Below are positions 17,686-25,503 of a stretch of DNA of 64,000 nt, piece after piece (position 1 is the first letter of the stretch; every line of letters begins with the position of its first letter). The notes below the pieces were generated by a model. The model was not told where the DNA came from, searched no databases, and was given only the letters and a program-made list of their open reading frames with translations. The DNA comes from an uncultured Alkalilimnicola sp. (lineage in GTDB: Bacteria; Pseudomonadota; Gammaproteobacteria; Nitrococcales; AK92): contig CALGAN010000002.1 in assembly GCA_937951875.1 (NCBI GenBank), positions 62,001-126,000 of the forward strand, given 5' to 3'. A program made the translations under genes and the position numbers.

Positions 17686-18602
17686 GCCGGCTTGGGCTTG
17701 TCCAGGCCGAGGTAGATCACCCCGCCCAGGATCAGCGCCGTGCCCAGCAGATGTACCGGCGTGATCGGCTCATCCAGCAGCAGATAGCCGAACACCAAGG
17801 TCGAGGCCGGTCCGACCATGCCCACCAGCGCCGCCTGCTCGGCGCCGATACGCCCCACGCCGGCCGCCAGCATGAAGGACGGCACCGCGGTGCAGGCCAC
17901 CGCCAGGAGCGCGCTCAGGCCGTACACCGGCGCCGGCAGCGCCAGCACGTCGAGCGGCCGCGCCAGCAGGAAGTGCGCGGTCACGCCGATGCCGGCGGCG
18001 GTCATGGCGTAGCAGGTGAAGCGCATGGCGCCGACGGCCGGTATCAGCCGCCCGCTGCCGACCATGAACAAGGCGTAGGCGGCTGCGCTGCCGAACACCA
18101 GCAGCCCGCCCAGCAGCACGTCGGCGCTGTACAGGCGCAGATCCTCGGCGAACACCACGGCTACGCCCGCGTAGCACACCGCGACCGCCACCAGCTCGGC
18201 CGGCCGGACTCGCCGGCCGAACAGCAGCCACCCGAACAGCAGCACCAGGGTAGGGTAGACGTAGAGAATGAGCCGCTCCAGCCCGGCGCTGACGTAGCGC
18301 AACCCCATCAGGTCGAGGATGCTGGCGAGGTAGTAGCCGCACAGACCGAGCGCCGCCACCGCCAGCCACTGACGGGCGCTGAGCGCGGTCCGCCGCTCGC
18401 CGCGCAGCAGCCACAGCGCTACCAGCAGATAGATCGGCACCGCCAGCACCATGCGCAGGGTCTGCAGGGTGACGGCGTCGACCGGATAGTGGTAGCTCAG
18501 CTTGACGACGATGGCCTTGAGCGAGAACAGCACCGCGCCGCCGGCGGTGAGGAGGAAACCGATGAGGCGGCTGCTGAGACGGCGGGAATGTCGGCTGGGC
18601 AT
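17664..18602 (-). CDS. EamA/DMT-family transporter
   Basis: A 312-residue inner-membrane protein with about ten hydrophobic helices in two EamA repeats (first FLLTAGGAVLFSLKAIVVKL, second from AAAYALFMVGSGRLIPAVGA). VYPTLVLLFGWLLFGRRVRP and STLVFGYLLLDEPITPVHLLG are the conserved repeat ends of the drug/metabolite transporter superfamily, whose members mostly export amino acids or metabolites. Start ATG 18602 has AAGGA six bases upstream, and part of that site can pair with CCTTG just 5' of it. The leader carries a Trp-codon leader ORF and attenuator-like hairpins, suggesting a link to tryptophan or aromatic metabolism. Substrate is inferred from the leader only. Confidence 0.88.
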   Translation of the reverse strand: MPSRHSRRLSSRLIGFLLTAGGAVLFSLKAIVVKLSYHYPVDAVTLQTLRMVLAVPIYLLVALWLLRGERRTALSARQWLAVAALGLCGYYLASILDLMGLRYVSAGLERLILYVYPTLVLLFGWLLFGRRVRPAELVAVAVCYAGVAVVFAEDLRLYSADVLLGGLLVFGSAAAYALFMVGSGRLIPAVGAMRFTCYAMTAAGIGVTAHFLLARPLDVLALPAPVYGLSALLAVACTAVPSFMLAAGVGRIGAEQAALVGMVGPASTLVFGYLLLDEPITPVHLLGTALILGGVIYLGLDKPKPARAGSAA

Positions 18603-18609
18603 TGGGCTT

Positions 18610-18753
18610 CCTTGGTGGTCAAGGCGGGCCCGCCGGCAGCCGAAACGACCACGGCCGCAGACGGTGCCCGCGGCCGTGTGGTGAGTGCTGGATCGAACCG
18701 TTCGGAAATCAACACGCACGACTGCCGGGGGCCGGAAGGCCCCACCACAGTCG
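18610..18753 (-). promoter_or_regulatory. Putative tryptophan-type attenuator leader of the EamA transporter gene
   Basis: Minus strand, 5' to 3'. Segments 1 and 2 form a compound hairpin (18719-18753): outer stem CGACTG / CAGTCG, inner stem GGGGCC / GGCCCC, with the tandem Trp codons in its 5' arm. Segments 3 and 4 form ACGGCCGC / GCGGCCGT (18651-18677, 11-nt loop). Segment 2 (GCCCCCGGC, 18724-18732) can instead pair with segment 3 (GCCGCGGGC, 18666-18674) at 8 of 9 positions. So 1:2, 2:3 and 3:4 are mutually exclusive as in classic attenuators. The 3:4 stem is followed by only a short GTCGTTTC, so termination may be weak or factor-dependent. A last hairpin (CCTTG / CAAGG, 18610-18624) includes part of the transporter's ribosome site. 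Confidence 0.6.
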
Positions 18754-18792
18754 CTGGCGGGAAACGGCAAGGTCGATCATGCCTTCGAACAT
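18709..18792 (-). CDS. Putative Trp-containing leader peptide
   Basis: A 27-codon ORF ending in LWWGLPAPGSRAC and a TGA, 106 bp before the EamA start. Two adjacent TGG codons fall in the 5' arm of the first leader hairpin, exactly where ribosome stalling would free segment 2 to pair with segment 3. A shorter version starting at ATG 18780 (23 codons) is possible. Neither start has a good ribosome site, and the frame stays open further upstream on this strand, which are the main weaknesses. The call rests on Trp codons plus alternative RNA structures. Confidence 0.5.
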   Translation of the reverse strand: MFEGMIDLAVSRQRLWWGLPAPGSRAC

Positions 18793-18957
18793 AGTACGGT
18801 CCGGTGTTGCGGTGCAATAGGCGGTCGGGCGCGCCACTGGAGGCCGGCCCGGGTGGCCGCGTATCCTTGCGCGCAGCCGGAGAAAACCCATGCATCGCGT
18901 CCGCTTCTCGATCCCATCCCGCCCGACCGGGCACGGCCAGGGAGGCCGCCGCCAGCC
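18793..18957. other. Remainder of the divergent gap EamA leader / acyltransferase
   Basis: 165 bp that must hold the promoter for the EamA leader (minus) and the acyltransferase (plus). A TACTAT (minus strand, 18791-18796) resembles a -10 box, but without a good -35. Nothing else recognised. Confidence 0.35.
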
Positions 18958-19572
18958 ATGAGCGAGCCGCTCGAGTACTATCGCGCCCAGCACAAGAAGC
19001 GCCTGTCCTGGATGCCGTGGCTGTACTACTCGCTCAAGCCCGCGCACCGCGCGTGGGCGCGCGCCTGGCAGCAGGAGGTGCAGGAGCAGCTGCGGCGGCT
19101 GGAGACCGTGGTGATCGGCGAAGACTGCTTCATCGCCCCGGAGGCGGCGATCTTCGCCGAGCCCAACCGCACGGTGGTGATCGGCGATCGCTGCGCCATC
19201 GCCGCCGACGTGTTCCTGCACGGACCGGTGGTGCTGGGGGCGGGTGTGAGCATCAACCACCGCACCTCGATCGACGGCGGCGCCCGCGGCGTCGTCATCG
19301 GCGACGGTACCCGCATCGCCCACAACGTCACCATCTACGCCTTCAACCACGGCATCGCCCTCGACCGGCCGGTGGCCGAGCAGCCGGTGACCTCGCGCGG
19401 CATCCGTATCGGCCGCGACGTCTGGATCGGCGCCAACGTCGGCATCACCGACGGCGTGACCATCGGCGACCACGCGGTGATCGGCATGGGCAGCGTGGTC
19501 ACCCGCGACGTTCCCCCCTACGCCATCATGGCCGGCGCCCCGGCCCGTCAGATCGGCGACCGCCGCCGCTGA
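18958..19572 (+). CDS. Hexapeptide-repeat acyltransferase (left-handed beta-helix)
   Basis: A 204-residue enzyme of the LbetaH acyltransferase type. After a basic N-terminal segment (HKKRLSWMPWLYYSLKPAHR), isoleucine-patch repeats run from about residue 50 to the end (VVIGEDCFIAPEAAIF, VVIGDRCAIAADVFLHGPVV, IRIGRDVWIGANVGITDGVT, IGDHAVIGMGSVVTRDVPPY). The AFNHGIALDRPVAEQP insertion with the catalytic-type His before the final coils resembles maltose/galactoside or sugar O-acetyltransferases. Probably acetylates a sugar or envelope glycan; the acceptor is unknown. No glycan cluster surrounds it. The nearest GGGAGG lies 12 bases before the ATG, a little far. Confidence 0.82.
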   Translation: MSEPLEYYRAQHKKRLSWMPWLYYSLKPAHRAWARAWQQEVQEQLRRLETVVIGEDCFIAPEAAIFAEPNRTVVIGDRCAIAADVFLHGPVVLGAGVSINHRTSIDGGARGVVIGDGTRIAHNVTIYAFNHGIALDRPVAEQPVTSRGIRIGRDVWIGANVGITDGVTIGDHAVIGMGSVVTRDVPPYAIMAGAPARQIGDRRR

Positions 19573-19978
19573 GCCGGCGCCGCATTGAAGCGGCGGCGCC
19601 CGACCTTATCTCAACAAGTTGGAGACGACCGGCGGGCGTTGTGCGCCCTGCCGAACAGGGTTGGGCGTGGTCGGTGAGGGTTGTTCCGATGGCTCGCGTC
19701 GCAGCAGGTGCCGGTATGGCCGCAGGACCGTAGCCGCCCGTTCGTGCTCCGGGAAGGTACAGCGCAGAGCTGGTGGCTGCCCTAAAGCGAGAATATCGCG
19801 GTCGCGTGCCGGACCCCGTTTATGTCCGCAGTTGCCGGGCCCATCTCTAAATGGGAGCGCGTTTGCGCCCATAGAACGATTCTCGCCGGGGCGTCATCCA
19901 GCCCGAGAGCGACCGACCTAGTCGTAGATCCGATGAACGTGCCGCCCGGCGGGGTGGCGGACGCACGAGGGGTGTCAC
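19573..19978. other. Intergenic region upstream of prkA
   Basis: 406 bp without a supported gene. It begins with an 8-bp hairpin just after the acyltransferase stop (19576-19600, GGCGCCGC / GCGGCGCC, no U-tract) and has smaller stems nearer prkA (CCCAT / ATGGG at 19840-19855; GCGC / GCGC around 19858-19868). No clear sigma-70 or sigma-54 promoter is visible, although the length suggests regulated expression of the stress operon. Confidence 0.45.
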
Positions 19979-21925
19979 ATGAGTCTCCAAGGCAACAGCG
20001 GCGGCGCGCACCGCAAGTTCCTGGACTCCTTGGTGAACTTCACCAAGGAGCATCAGGCGAAGTACTGGGAGGGCACCTTCAGCACTTTCCTGGAGGAGAT
20101 CGTCGTCAAGGATCCCGCGGCGGTCAGCCGCACCAGCCACCAGTACCTGTGGGACATGCTGTGCTGGCGTCGCCGCCATGAGAACCCGGAAGGGGAGGGC
20201 GATGAGTTCCGGCTGTTCTCGCACGATCTGTTCGGCATGGAGAAGCCGCTGCAGCGGGTCATGGAGTACTTCAAGGCCGCCAGCGCCGGCTCCGAGGTGG
20301 GCCGGCGCCTGCTGCTGCTGCTGGGCCCGCCGTCCGGTGGCAAGTCCACGCTGGTGATCCTGCTCAAGCGCGGCCTGGAGGAGTACAGCCATACCGAGGA
20401 GGGGGCGCTGTACGGCATCAAGGGCTGCCCGCTGCACGAGACGCCGCTGCACCTGATACCCCACAGCCTGCGTTCCGAGTTCCGCGACACCTACGGCGTC
20501 GAGGTGGTGGGCGAGCTCTGCCCCTACTGCCAGAGCCGTCTCGAACACGAGTTCGATCGGGATTTCATGCAAATGCCGGTCGAGCGCATCTTCATCTCCG
20601 AGGCTGGCCGGGTCGGGGTCGGCACCTATGCCCCGCACGACCCGACTACCGCCGATCTGGCCGACCTGATCGGCTCGGTGGACCTGTCCAAGGTCTCGCA
20701 GTACGGCGACGAAGGCGACCCGCGCGCCTGGAGCTGGTCGGGCGCGGTCTACGCCGGCTCGCGCGGCATCCTGGAGATGATCGAGATCCTCAAGGTCAAG
20801 CGCGAGTTCCTCTACCTGCTGCTGACCCTGACGCAGGAGAAGAACGTCAAGGTCTCGCGCTTCCCGCTGATCTATCTGGACGAGACCATCATCGCCCACA
20901 CCAACCTGGCGGAGTTCCGCAAGTTCCTGCAGGAGACCGAGAACGAGGCTCTGCTGGATCGCATGGTCATCATCCAGGTGCCCTACACCTTGAATTATCG
21001 GGACGAGGCGCGGATCTACCGCAAGTTGATCGCCGCCGCGCCGACGTTCCGCTCGGTGCACCTGGATCCGCACGCGCTGGAGGTGGCGGCGGTGTTCGCG
21101 GTGCTCTCCAGGCTGAAGCCGTCGGAGCGGGAGGATTTGGATCTGGCCAAGAAGGCCAAGCTGTATGCCGGCCTGGACGTGGAGGGCTTCACCAGCGCCG
21201 ACGTGGAGCGCATCCGCGCCGAGGCGCCGGACGAGGGCCTCTCCGGCATTTCGCCGCGGTTCGTGGTGAACGCGCTATCGAACGCCATCTCCGCCAGCGA
21301 GGCCAAGAGCCTGACCAGCATGCAGGTGCTGATCACGTTGAAGGACGCCATCGAGTCCGACGCCCGCATCGACCCCAAGCAGAAGCGTGCCTGGGTCGAT
21401 TTCCTGGTGACGGTGCGCAAGGACTTCTACAACCACTGGGTCAAGGAGGACGTGCACAAGGCGCTGTTCGCCTCCTTCGAGGAAGAGGCGCAGGCGTTGC
21501 TCGACAAATACCTGGACGAGGTCGAGGCCTCCTTGGACAAGCGCGAGGTCATCGACCCCATCACCGGCGAGTCGCGCGAGCCCGATGCCCGCTTCCTGCG
21601 CTCGGTGGAGGAGAAGATCAACGTCTCCGACGCCGGCAAGCTGTCCTTCCGCCAGGAGGTGGTGCGCAAGGCGATGGTGGCGTTCAAGCGCGGCGAGAAG
21701 TTCACTCTGGACAGCCACAGCAGGCTGAAGGAGGCGGTGGAGAAGTATCTGTTCGAGGAACGGCGCGACGTGCTGCGGCTGGTGACCTCCGTGGCCCGTC
21801 CCGACGAGGAGGCTCGCGAGAAGATCGCGGCGGTCGAGGAGCGGCTGATCAAAGAGTACGGCTACGACCACCACAGCGCGCGCGAGGCGCTCAACTACGT
21901 GACGACCCTATTGTCCCAGGAGTGA
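19979..21925 (+). CDS. prkA: PrkA-family serine protein kinase (YeaG)
   Basis: A 648-residue cytosolic protein with an AAA-like N-terminal domain (Walker A LLLLLGPPSGGKSTLVILLK at about residues 103-122) and a C-terminal kinase-like PrkA region. CPYCQSRLEHEFDRDFMQMP, YAPHDPTTADLADLIGSVD and LIYLDETIIAHTNLAEFRKF are hallmark stretches. In E. coli the homologue YeaG acts with YeaH in adaptation to nitrogen starvation and stationary phase. GAGGGG lies six bases before the ATG. It is first in a three-gene run with yeaH (21 bp gap) and spoVR (1-base overlap), an order seen in many proteobacteria. Confidence 0.95.
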   Translation: MSLQGNSGGAHRKFLDSLVNFTKEHQAKYWEGTFSTFLEEIVVKDPAAVSRTSHQYLWDMLCWRRRHENPEGEGDEFRLFSHDLFGMEKPLQRVMEYFKAASAGSEVGRRLLLLLGPPSGGKSTLVILLKRGLEEYSHTEEGALYGIKGCPLHETPLHLIPHSLRSEFRDTYGVEVVGELCPYCQSRLEHEFDRDFMQMPVERIFISEAGRVGVGTYAPHDPTTADLADLIGSVDLSKVSQYGDEGDPRAWSWSGAVYAGSRGILEMIEILKVKREFLYLLLTLTQEKNVKVSRFPLIYLDETIIAHTNLAEFRKFLQETENEALLDRMVIIQVPYTLNYRDEARIYRKLIAAAPTFRSVHLDPHALEVAAVFAVLSRLKPSEREDLDLAKKAKLYAGLDVEGFTSADVERIRAEAPDEGLSGISPRFVVNALSNAISASEAKSLTSMQVLITLKDAIESDARIDPKQKRAWVDFLVTVRKDFYNHWVKEDVHKALFASFEEEAQALLDKYLDEVEASLDKREVIDPITGESREPDARFLRSVEEKINVSDAGKLSFRQEVVRKAMVAFKRGEKFTLDSHSRLKEAVEKYLFEERRDVLRLVTSVARPDEEAREKIAAVEERLIKEYGYDHHSAREALNYVTTLLSQE

Positions 21926-21946
21926 TCCTGGGGGGAGAGCCGGTGA

Positions 21947-23116
21947 ATGAGCCTGTCTGATACCCTCGCCGGCGAGCATGGCAACCGCTGGTACGATCTG
22001 TTTTCCCGTGGTACGCGGGATTGGCTGCGCCACAACGAGAAAGTCCGAGAAGCCGTCAACAAAGCGCTTCCCGATCTGATCGCCCACTCCGACGTGCTCA
22101 CCCGGCCCGACAACCGCACCGTGCAGGTGCCGGTGCGATTCATGGAGCATTACCGTTTCCGTCTGCTCAACCCGCAGCAACAGAAGGGCGCGGGGCAGGG
22201 CAAGGTTCGCCCTGGTGACGTGCTGATGCGGCCCAACCAGGGGCGCGGCGAGAGCGGCTCGGGCAGCGGCGGCGACGAGGAGGGCGGCGTCAGCTTCGTC
22301 ATGGAGTTCAAGGTGGACGACATCTTGGACTGGCTGTGGGAGGAGCTGCAGCTGCCCAATCTGAAGCCGCGCGACGGCACGCAGCTGGAAATCGAGGACT
22401 ACATCCGCGAGGGCTGGGACAAGAAAGGCGCGCGCTCGCGCTTGGACCGGCGCCGCACTATCAAGCAGGCGGTCAAGCGGCGCGCGGTGCAGGGCGAATC
22501 GGCGGTGCCCATCACCAACGACGACCTGCGCTTCCGCCAGCTGGTCAAGCGCCAGCAGCCGACCACCAACGCCGTGGTGTTCTTCCTGCTGGATGTTTCC
22601 TCCAGCATGGACGAGTACTGCCGCAAGCTCGCCAAGACCTTCTTCTTCTGGGCTCTGCAGGGCATCCGCCGCCAGTTCGTGAAGGTCGAGACGGTGTTCA
22701 TCGCCCACACCATCGAGGCCTGGGAGTTCCAGGAGGAGGAGTTCTTCCAGGTGCACGGCGAGGGCGGCACCCAGTCCTCGGCGGCGCTGCAGAAGGCGAT
22801 CGAGATCGCCGCCGAGCGCTACGATCCGAGCCGTTACAACAGCTACCTGTTCTACGCCTCCGACGGCGACAACTTCATGGAGGATCGCCACCGCGCCCGC
22901 GCCGCGCTGGAAGCGCTGGTGCCGCGGATGAATTTCCTGGGCTACGCCGAGGTGTCCGGCCGGCACCACCAGCGGCTCAACACCGAGGTCGGCGTGCTGT
23001 TCCGCCGCCTGCAGGAGCAGGGCGCGCCCTGCGACAGCTACGCCATCGCCTCGGAGGCCGATATCTGGCCAGCGATCAAAGCGTTCTTCACCCGCCAGGC
23101 CGAGGAGGTCGCCTGA
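21947..23116 (+). CDS. yeaH: YeaH/YhbH family (DUF444) VWA-like protein
   Basis: A 389-residue protein. The N-terminus includes RWYDLFSRGTRDWLRHNEKV and a flexible acidic Gly/Ser linker (GESGSGSGGDEEGG) at about residues 100-115; the C-terminal half is a von Willebrand A-like fold with MIDAS-type motif FFLLDVSSSMDEYCRKLAKT. FQVHGEGGTQSSAALQKAIE continues the metal site. DUF444 proteins are functional partners of PrkA kinases. It sits between prkA and spoVR with tight spacing, so all three are surely co-expressed. Confidence 0.93.
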   Translation: MSLSDTLAGEHGNRWYDLFSRGTRDWLRHNEKVREAVNKALPDLIAHSDVLTRPDNRTVQVPVRFMEHYRFRLLNPQQQKGAGQGKVRPGDVLMRPNQGRGESGSGSGGDEEGGVSFVMEFKVDDILDWLWEELQLPNLKPRDGTQLEIEDYIREGWDKKGARSRLDRRRTIKQAVKRRAVQGESAVPITNDDLRFRQLVKRQQPTTNAVVFFLLDVSSSMDEYCRKLAKTFFFWALQGIRRQFVKVETVFIAHTIEAWEFQEEEFFQVHGEGGTQSSAALQKAIEIAAERYDPSRYNSYLFYASDGDNFMEDRHRARAALEALVPRMNFLGYAEVSGRHHQRLNTEVGVLFRRLQEQGAPCDSYAIASEADIWPAIKAFFTRQAEEVA

Positions 23117-24480
23117 TGCCGGCGAAGCTGCAAGAGTACGTCACCCGCATCGAGGCCTTGGGCAAGGAGCTGGGGCTGGAGTATTACCCGGTCGATTTCG
23201 AGCTGGTGCCGCCCAGCTTCATGATGGAAGTCGCCGTGTACGGCTTGCCGGTGCGCATGCCGCACTGGTCTTTCGGGGTGCGCTGGATCTACCAGATGGT
23301 CCAGCACAAGATGGGCCACTCGCGCATCTTCGAGGTGGTGTTCCCCGGCAACCCCAACCGCGCCTACCTGGTCAACAACAACACCCTCGAGGAGAACTGC
23401 CTGGTCACGGCGCACGTGCTGGGACACGCCGATTTCTCCCACAACAACCTGCTGTTCGTGAACAGCCAGCGGCAGGCCGGCTATCACATCGTCGAGCAGG
23501 CCGCGGCCCACGCCCACCGCATCGACGAGGCGGTGGAAATCGCCGGCCAGCGCCGGGTCGAGGCCGTGCTCGACGCCGCGCTGGCGCTGGAGCAGCACAT
23601 CGACACGCATTACCCGATCAACCGTCCCGATTACCCGCCGCCCAAGAAGCAGGTCGAGACGCCGCCGCGGGACGAGTTCCAGAGTCGGTTCGGCCTGCTG
23701 CCGGGCGAGGCCGACGGCGTGCGACCGAAGCCGCCGCCGGTGGTCGAGCAGCGTCTGCCGCCTCATCCGGAGGCCGACCTGCTCTGGTTCATCGCCCGCT
23801 ACGGCCCGGCGTTGGAGGACTGGGAGCGGGACATCTTCCTGGCGGTGCGGGAGGAGTCGTTCTACTTCCAGCCGGTGTTCAGCTGCCAGATCATGAACGA
23901 GGGTTGGGCCTCGTACTGGCATGCGCGCATTCTGCGCGAAGCCGACTTCCTGCCCAACGAGCTCTATCTCAACGCCATGAAGACCCACTCCGACGTGGTC
24001 CGCCCCTACGGCACCGACAAGCAGATCGTGTTGGCCATCAATCCCTACCATCTGGGCTTCAACATCTGGGAGCGGGTGGTGGCCGATTACGGCATCGAGC
24101 GCGCTCGTCAGGTGATGAAGGAGGAGGACGATTTCGGTTTCATCCGCAACTACCTCACCGCCGAGCTGGCTCAGGATCTGGATCTGTTCGTGTACGAGGC
24201 CAAGCGCGACGGCGAGGTGCGGGTCACCGAGTCCAACCTGCACGAGCTGCACGAGGCCATCCTCGCGCCGAAGTACAACTTCGGCGCGCCGCGCGTGCTG
24301 GTGGACGATTTGCGCGCCGACGGCACGCTGGTGCTGCGCCACGATTACAAGAGCGACGGGCGCGGCCTGGAGCCGCAGCGGGCGCAACGGGTGCTGGAGT
24401 ATGTGCACAAGGTCTGGCGCCGGCCGGTGGTGCTCTACACGGTGGACGCGCGCGGCGAGGAGGAGTGTCTGCGGGCTTGA
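23116..24480 (+). CDS. spoVR: SpoVR family protein (YcgB)
   Basis: A 454-residue protein, the usual SpoVR length. Recognisable stretches are YPVDFELVPPSFMMEVAVYG, MPHWSFGVRWIYQMVQHKMG, VTAHVLGHADFSHNN and FSCQIMNEGWASYWHARILR; the His-rich parts suggest a metal site. The name comes from spore cortex formation in Bacillus; in non-sporulating bacteria it belongs with prkA-yeaH in a stress or biofilm-associated module of unclear chemistry. The ATG overlaps the yeaH stop by one base (TGATG), so translation is coupled. Sequence open upstream in this frame is a shadow of yeaH and was excluded. Confidence 0.94.
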   Translation: MPAKLQEYVTRIEALGKELGLEYYPVDFELVPPSFMMEVAVYGLPVRMPHWSFGVRWIYQMVQHKMGHSRIFEVVFPGNPNRAYLVNNNTLEENCLVTAHVLGHADFSHNNLLFVNSQRQAGYHIVEQAAAHAHRIDEAVEIAGQRRVEAVLDAALALEQHIDTHYPINRPDYPPPKKQVETPPRDEFQSRFGLLPGEADGVRPKPPPVVEQRLPPHPEADLLWFIARYGPALEDWERDIFLAVREESFYFQPVFSCQIMNEGWASYWHARILREADFLPNELYLNAMKTHSDVVRPYGTDKQIVLAINPYHLGFNIWERVVADYGIERARQVMKEEDDFGFIRNYLTAELAQDLDLFVYEAKRDGEVRVTESNLHELHEAILAPKYNFGAPRVLVDDLRADGTLVLRHDYKSDGRGLEPQRAQRVLEYVHKVWRRPVVLYTVDARGEEECLRA

Positions 24481-24486
24481 GGGGCC

Positions 24487-24517
24487 GCCCGTGCCGCAGC
24501 CCTGCCTCGGTGCGGGC
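24487..24517. terminator. Hairpin between convergent spoVR and barrel gene
   Basis: A 10-bp stem with two G-U type pairs (GCCCGTGCCG / CGGTGCGGGC) and an 11-nt loop occupies most of the 40-bp gap. No U-tract. Confidence 0.4.
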
Positions 24518-24520
24518 GCT

Positions 24521-25213
24521 TCAGAACCGCCGCGAGAACTCCAGCCCGACGAACCAGCCCAGCTCGCCCTCGTCGTCGCGCTGTATGCCGGTCTTGGCTG
24601 CCATGTCCAGGTTGGGCGTGGGCTTGAGGCCGTCCACCACCACGCCCAGCTGCCGGGCGCTGTAGTCCCGGTCGCCCTCCATGCCCAGCTCCGGCCCCAG
24701 CGCCAGGCCGCCGCCGATCTCGCGCAGCACACGGCCGTGCGCGATATAGCCCTTGCTCGACGGGTAGGTGGTAAGGTCGCCGCCGGCGCGCCAGCCCGGG
24801 GCGAGCCGCAGCTCGCCTTCGAAGCGCAGGCCCAGCTGCAGCGGCTCCTCGCCCGCCTCGCTCTTGGGGCGGGCCGGTCTTTGTTCGACGTCGCGGTAGC
24901 GCAGGCCGGCGTAGGCGGCCCAACGACCGGCGTCGCCGTCGCTGCGGTAGCCGAGCGCGTAGGCGGCGTCCGGCGCGCGCACGTCGATGGCGGTGCCGTC
25001 GGCGTCATAGCCGTAGCTCTGCCAGCCGAGGCGGATGCGCTGCACCAGGCCGCGGTCGGCATCGCCGGTCAGCGGCAGCTCGGCGCCCAGGTAGACGGAC
25101 TGCGCGAGTTCGCCCGCCGTGGCGCCGCCCTGCGCGCGCCAGCCAGCGGCGGCGAGGCCGGGCAGGGCGAGCGTGAGCGCGGCGAGGTGAAGGGCGATCG
25201 GCCATCGAGGCAT
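24521..25213 (-). CDS. Predicted outer-membrane beta-barrel, possibly BcsS-like
   Basis: A 230-residue exported protein: signal peptide MPRWPIALHLAALTLALPGL, cleavage near GLAAAG. The rest alternates polar and apolar residues in barrel-like strands and ends in an aromatic-rich strand closing with Phe (LGWFVGLEFSRRF), the usual signature for outer-membrane insertion. The patterns RWAAYAGLRYRDVE and GPELGMEGDRDYSARQLGVV remind me of the cellulose-biosynthesis BcsS family, but no bcs genes are nearby and the match is from memory. I chose ATG 25213 because it yields a proper signal peptide. A 290-bp gap without visible genes separates it from the next gene. Confidence 0.55.
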   Translation of the reverse strand: MPRWPIALHLAALTLALPGLAAAGWRAQGGATAGELAQSVYLGAELPLTGDADRGLVQRIRLGWQSYGYDADGTAIDVRAPDAAYALGYRSDGDAGRWAAYAGLRYRDVEQRPARPKSEAGEEPLQLGLRFEGELRLAPGWRAGGDLTTYPSSKGYIAHGRVLREIGGGLALGPELGMEGDRDYSARQLGVVVDGLKPTPNLDMAAKTGIQRDDEGELGWFVGLEFSRRF

Positions 25214-25503
25214 GCAACGTATTCCTGCGTGTCGTGCGGCGTGCGCGCCGGCGCGGTGCCGAGTCTCGGACCGAGCGGCGCTGGAGGGCTCACTGTAGAG
25301 AGGGGGAGCGGAGAATGCGGCCAAACGGGTGACGTCCGCCGGTCGCGGCTGCGGCGGATCGCCGAGTTTGCGCACGAGTTCCCAGACCGTGTCCGTACGC
25401 CGGGCCTCTTTCCGGCGCGGCGCCGGCACGGCAGACTGCTCGAAGGACCGGCCCCGGCGGCAGCCGCGGGCCGTTATTTCCGTGACTGCCCGGCGAGCGA
25501 ACC

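Noticed and set aside
18779..18820. A 13-codon plus-strand ORF opposite the Trp leader
   Set aside because: No ribosome site and no link to a downstream structure; the minus-strand Trp-codon ORF explains the region better.
19775..19788. GG-N10-GC upstream of prkA as a sigma-54 promoter (E. coli yeaGH is Ntr-controlled)
   Set aside because: Only the GG/GC core and TGGC match; the rest of the -24/-12 boxes does not. Such cores are frequent in GC-rich DNA.
22336..23115. 260 extra in-frame codons 5' of spoVR that could be read as a fusion
   Set aside because: They are yeaH read in another frame; the true start is the ATG overlapping the yeaH stop and gives the normal SpoVR length. The open frame 5' of aroE (to 30352) was rejected for the same reason.
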